NCBI GenBank assembly: GCA_030446945.1
Contig: JAUJMI010000290.1
Span: 1-5,199, forward strand
From: Longimicrobium sp.
GTDB lineage: Bacteria; Gemmatimonadota; Gemmatimonadetes; Longimicrobiales; Longimicrobiaceae
Direction of reading: 5' to 3'
Length of the DNA: 5,199 bases
The translations under genes were made by a program, and so were the position numbers. A model generated the notes under the pieces. It saw only the letters and a program-made list of their open reading frames with translations. It ran no database searches and had not been told where the DNA came from. Each line of letters begins with the position of its first letter. Position 1 is the first letter of the stretch. Positions 5,197 to 5,199 of this stretch are shown here, piece by piece.

Positions 5197-5199
5197 CAG

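Overview
This is a GC-rich bacterial chromosomal segment with ordinary, compact gene density. Strong G/C preference at third codon positions produces long antisense shadow frames opposite the real genes. The mix of secreted peptidases with Ala-rich signal peptides, variable use of Shine-Dalgarno sites and G/C-rich intergenic repeats would fit Gemmatimonadota (Longimicrobium-like). That placement is an inference from style, because no marker gene in the window settles it. I see no rRNA, tRNA, CRISPR array, insertion sequence or phage gene.

Layout from left to right: (1) the last 48 codons of a plus-strand gene that looks like the C-terminus of PriA, the replication-restart helicase; (2) a 330-bp gap filled largely by a composite intergenic repeat (copy A, minus orientation); (3) a minus-strand HIT-family hydrolase; (4) about 400 bp without an intact gene, holding what looks like a decayed ArsR-type regulator; (5) a minus-strand exported HExxH metallopeptidase of the DUF2268/GldB-like type; (6) a divergent regulatory region with two promoter-like sites, three short palindromes and a G/C-rich repeat (copy B); (7) a plus-strand Xre/MbcA/ParS-type antitoxin and RES-domain toxin that overlap by one base; (8) composite repeat copy C; (9) a minus-strand exported M20-family metallopeptidase; (10) a short right-hand flank with a terminator-like hairpin.

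The clearest functional unit is the antitoxin-toxin pair. The RES toxin is expected to deplete NAD+, and the upstream antitoxin should neutralise it and repress the shared promoter. A perfect palindrome fills most of the spacer of the proposed promoter, which suits autoregulation. The two peptidases and the HIT protein look like independent housekeeping or accessory genes; nothing links them to the toxin-antitoxin pair.

The least expected structure is non-coding. Copies A and C, more than 3 kb apart and in opposite orientations, contain the same modules in the same order. Each ends in a GGGTGAGG-type sequence within a few bases of the stop codon of a gene converging on it.
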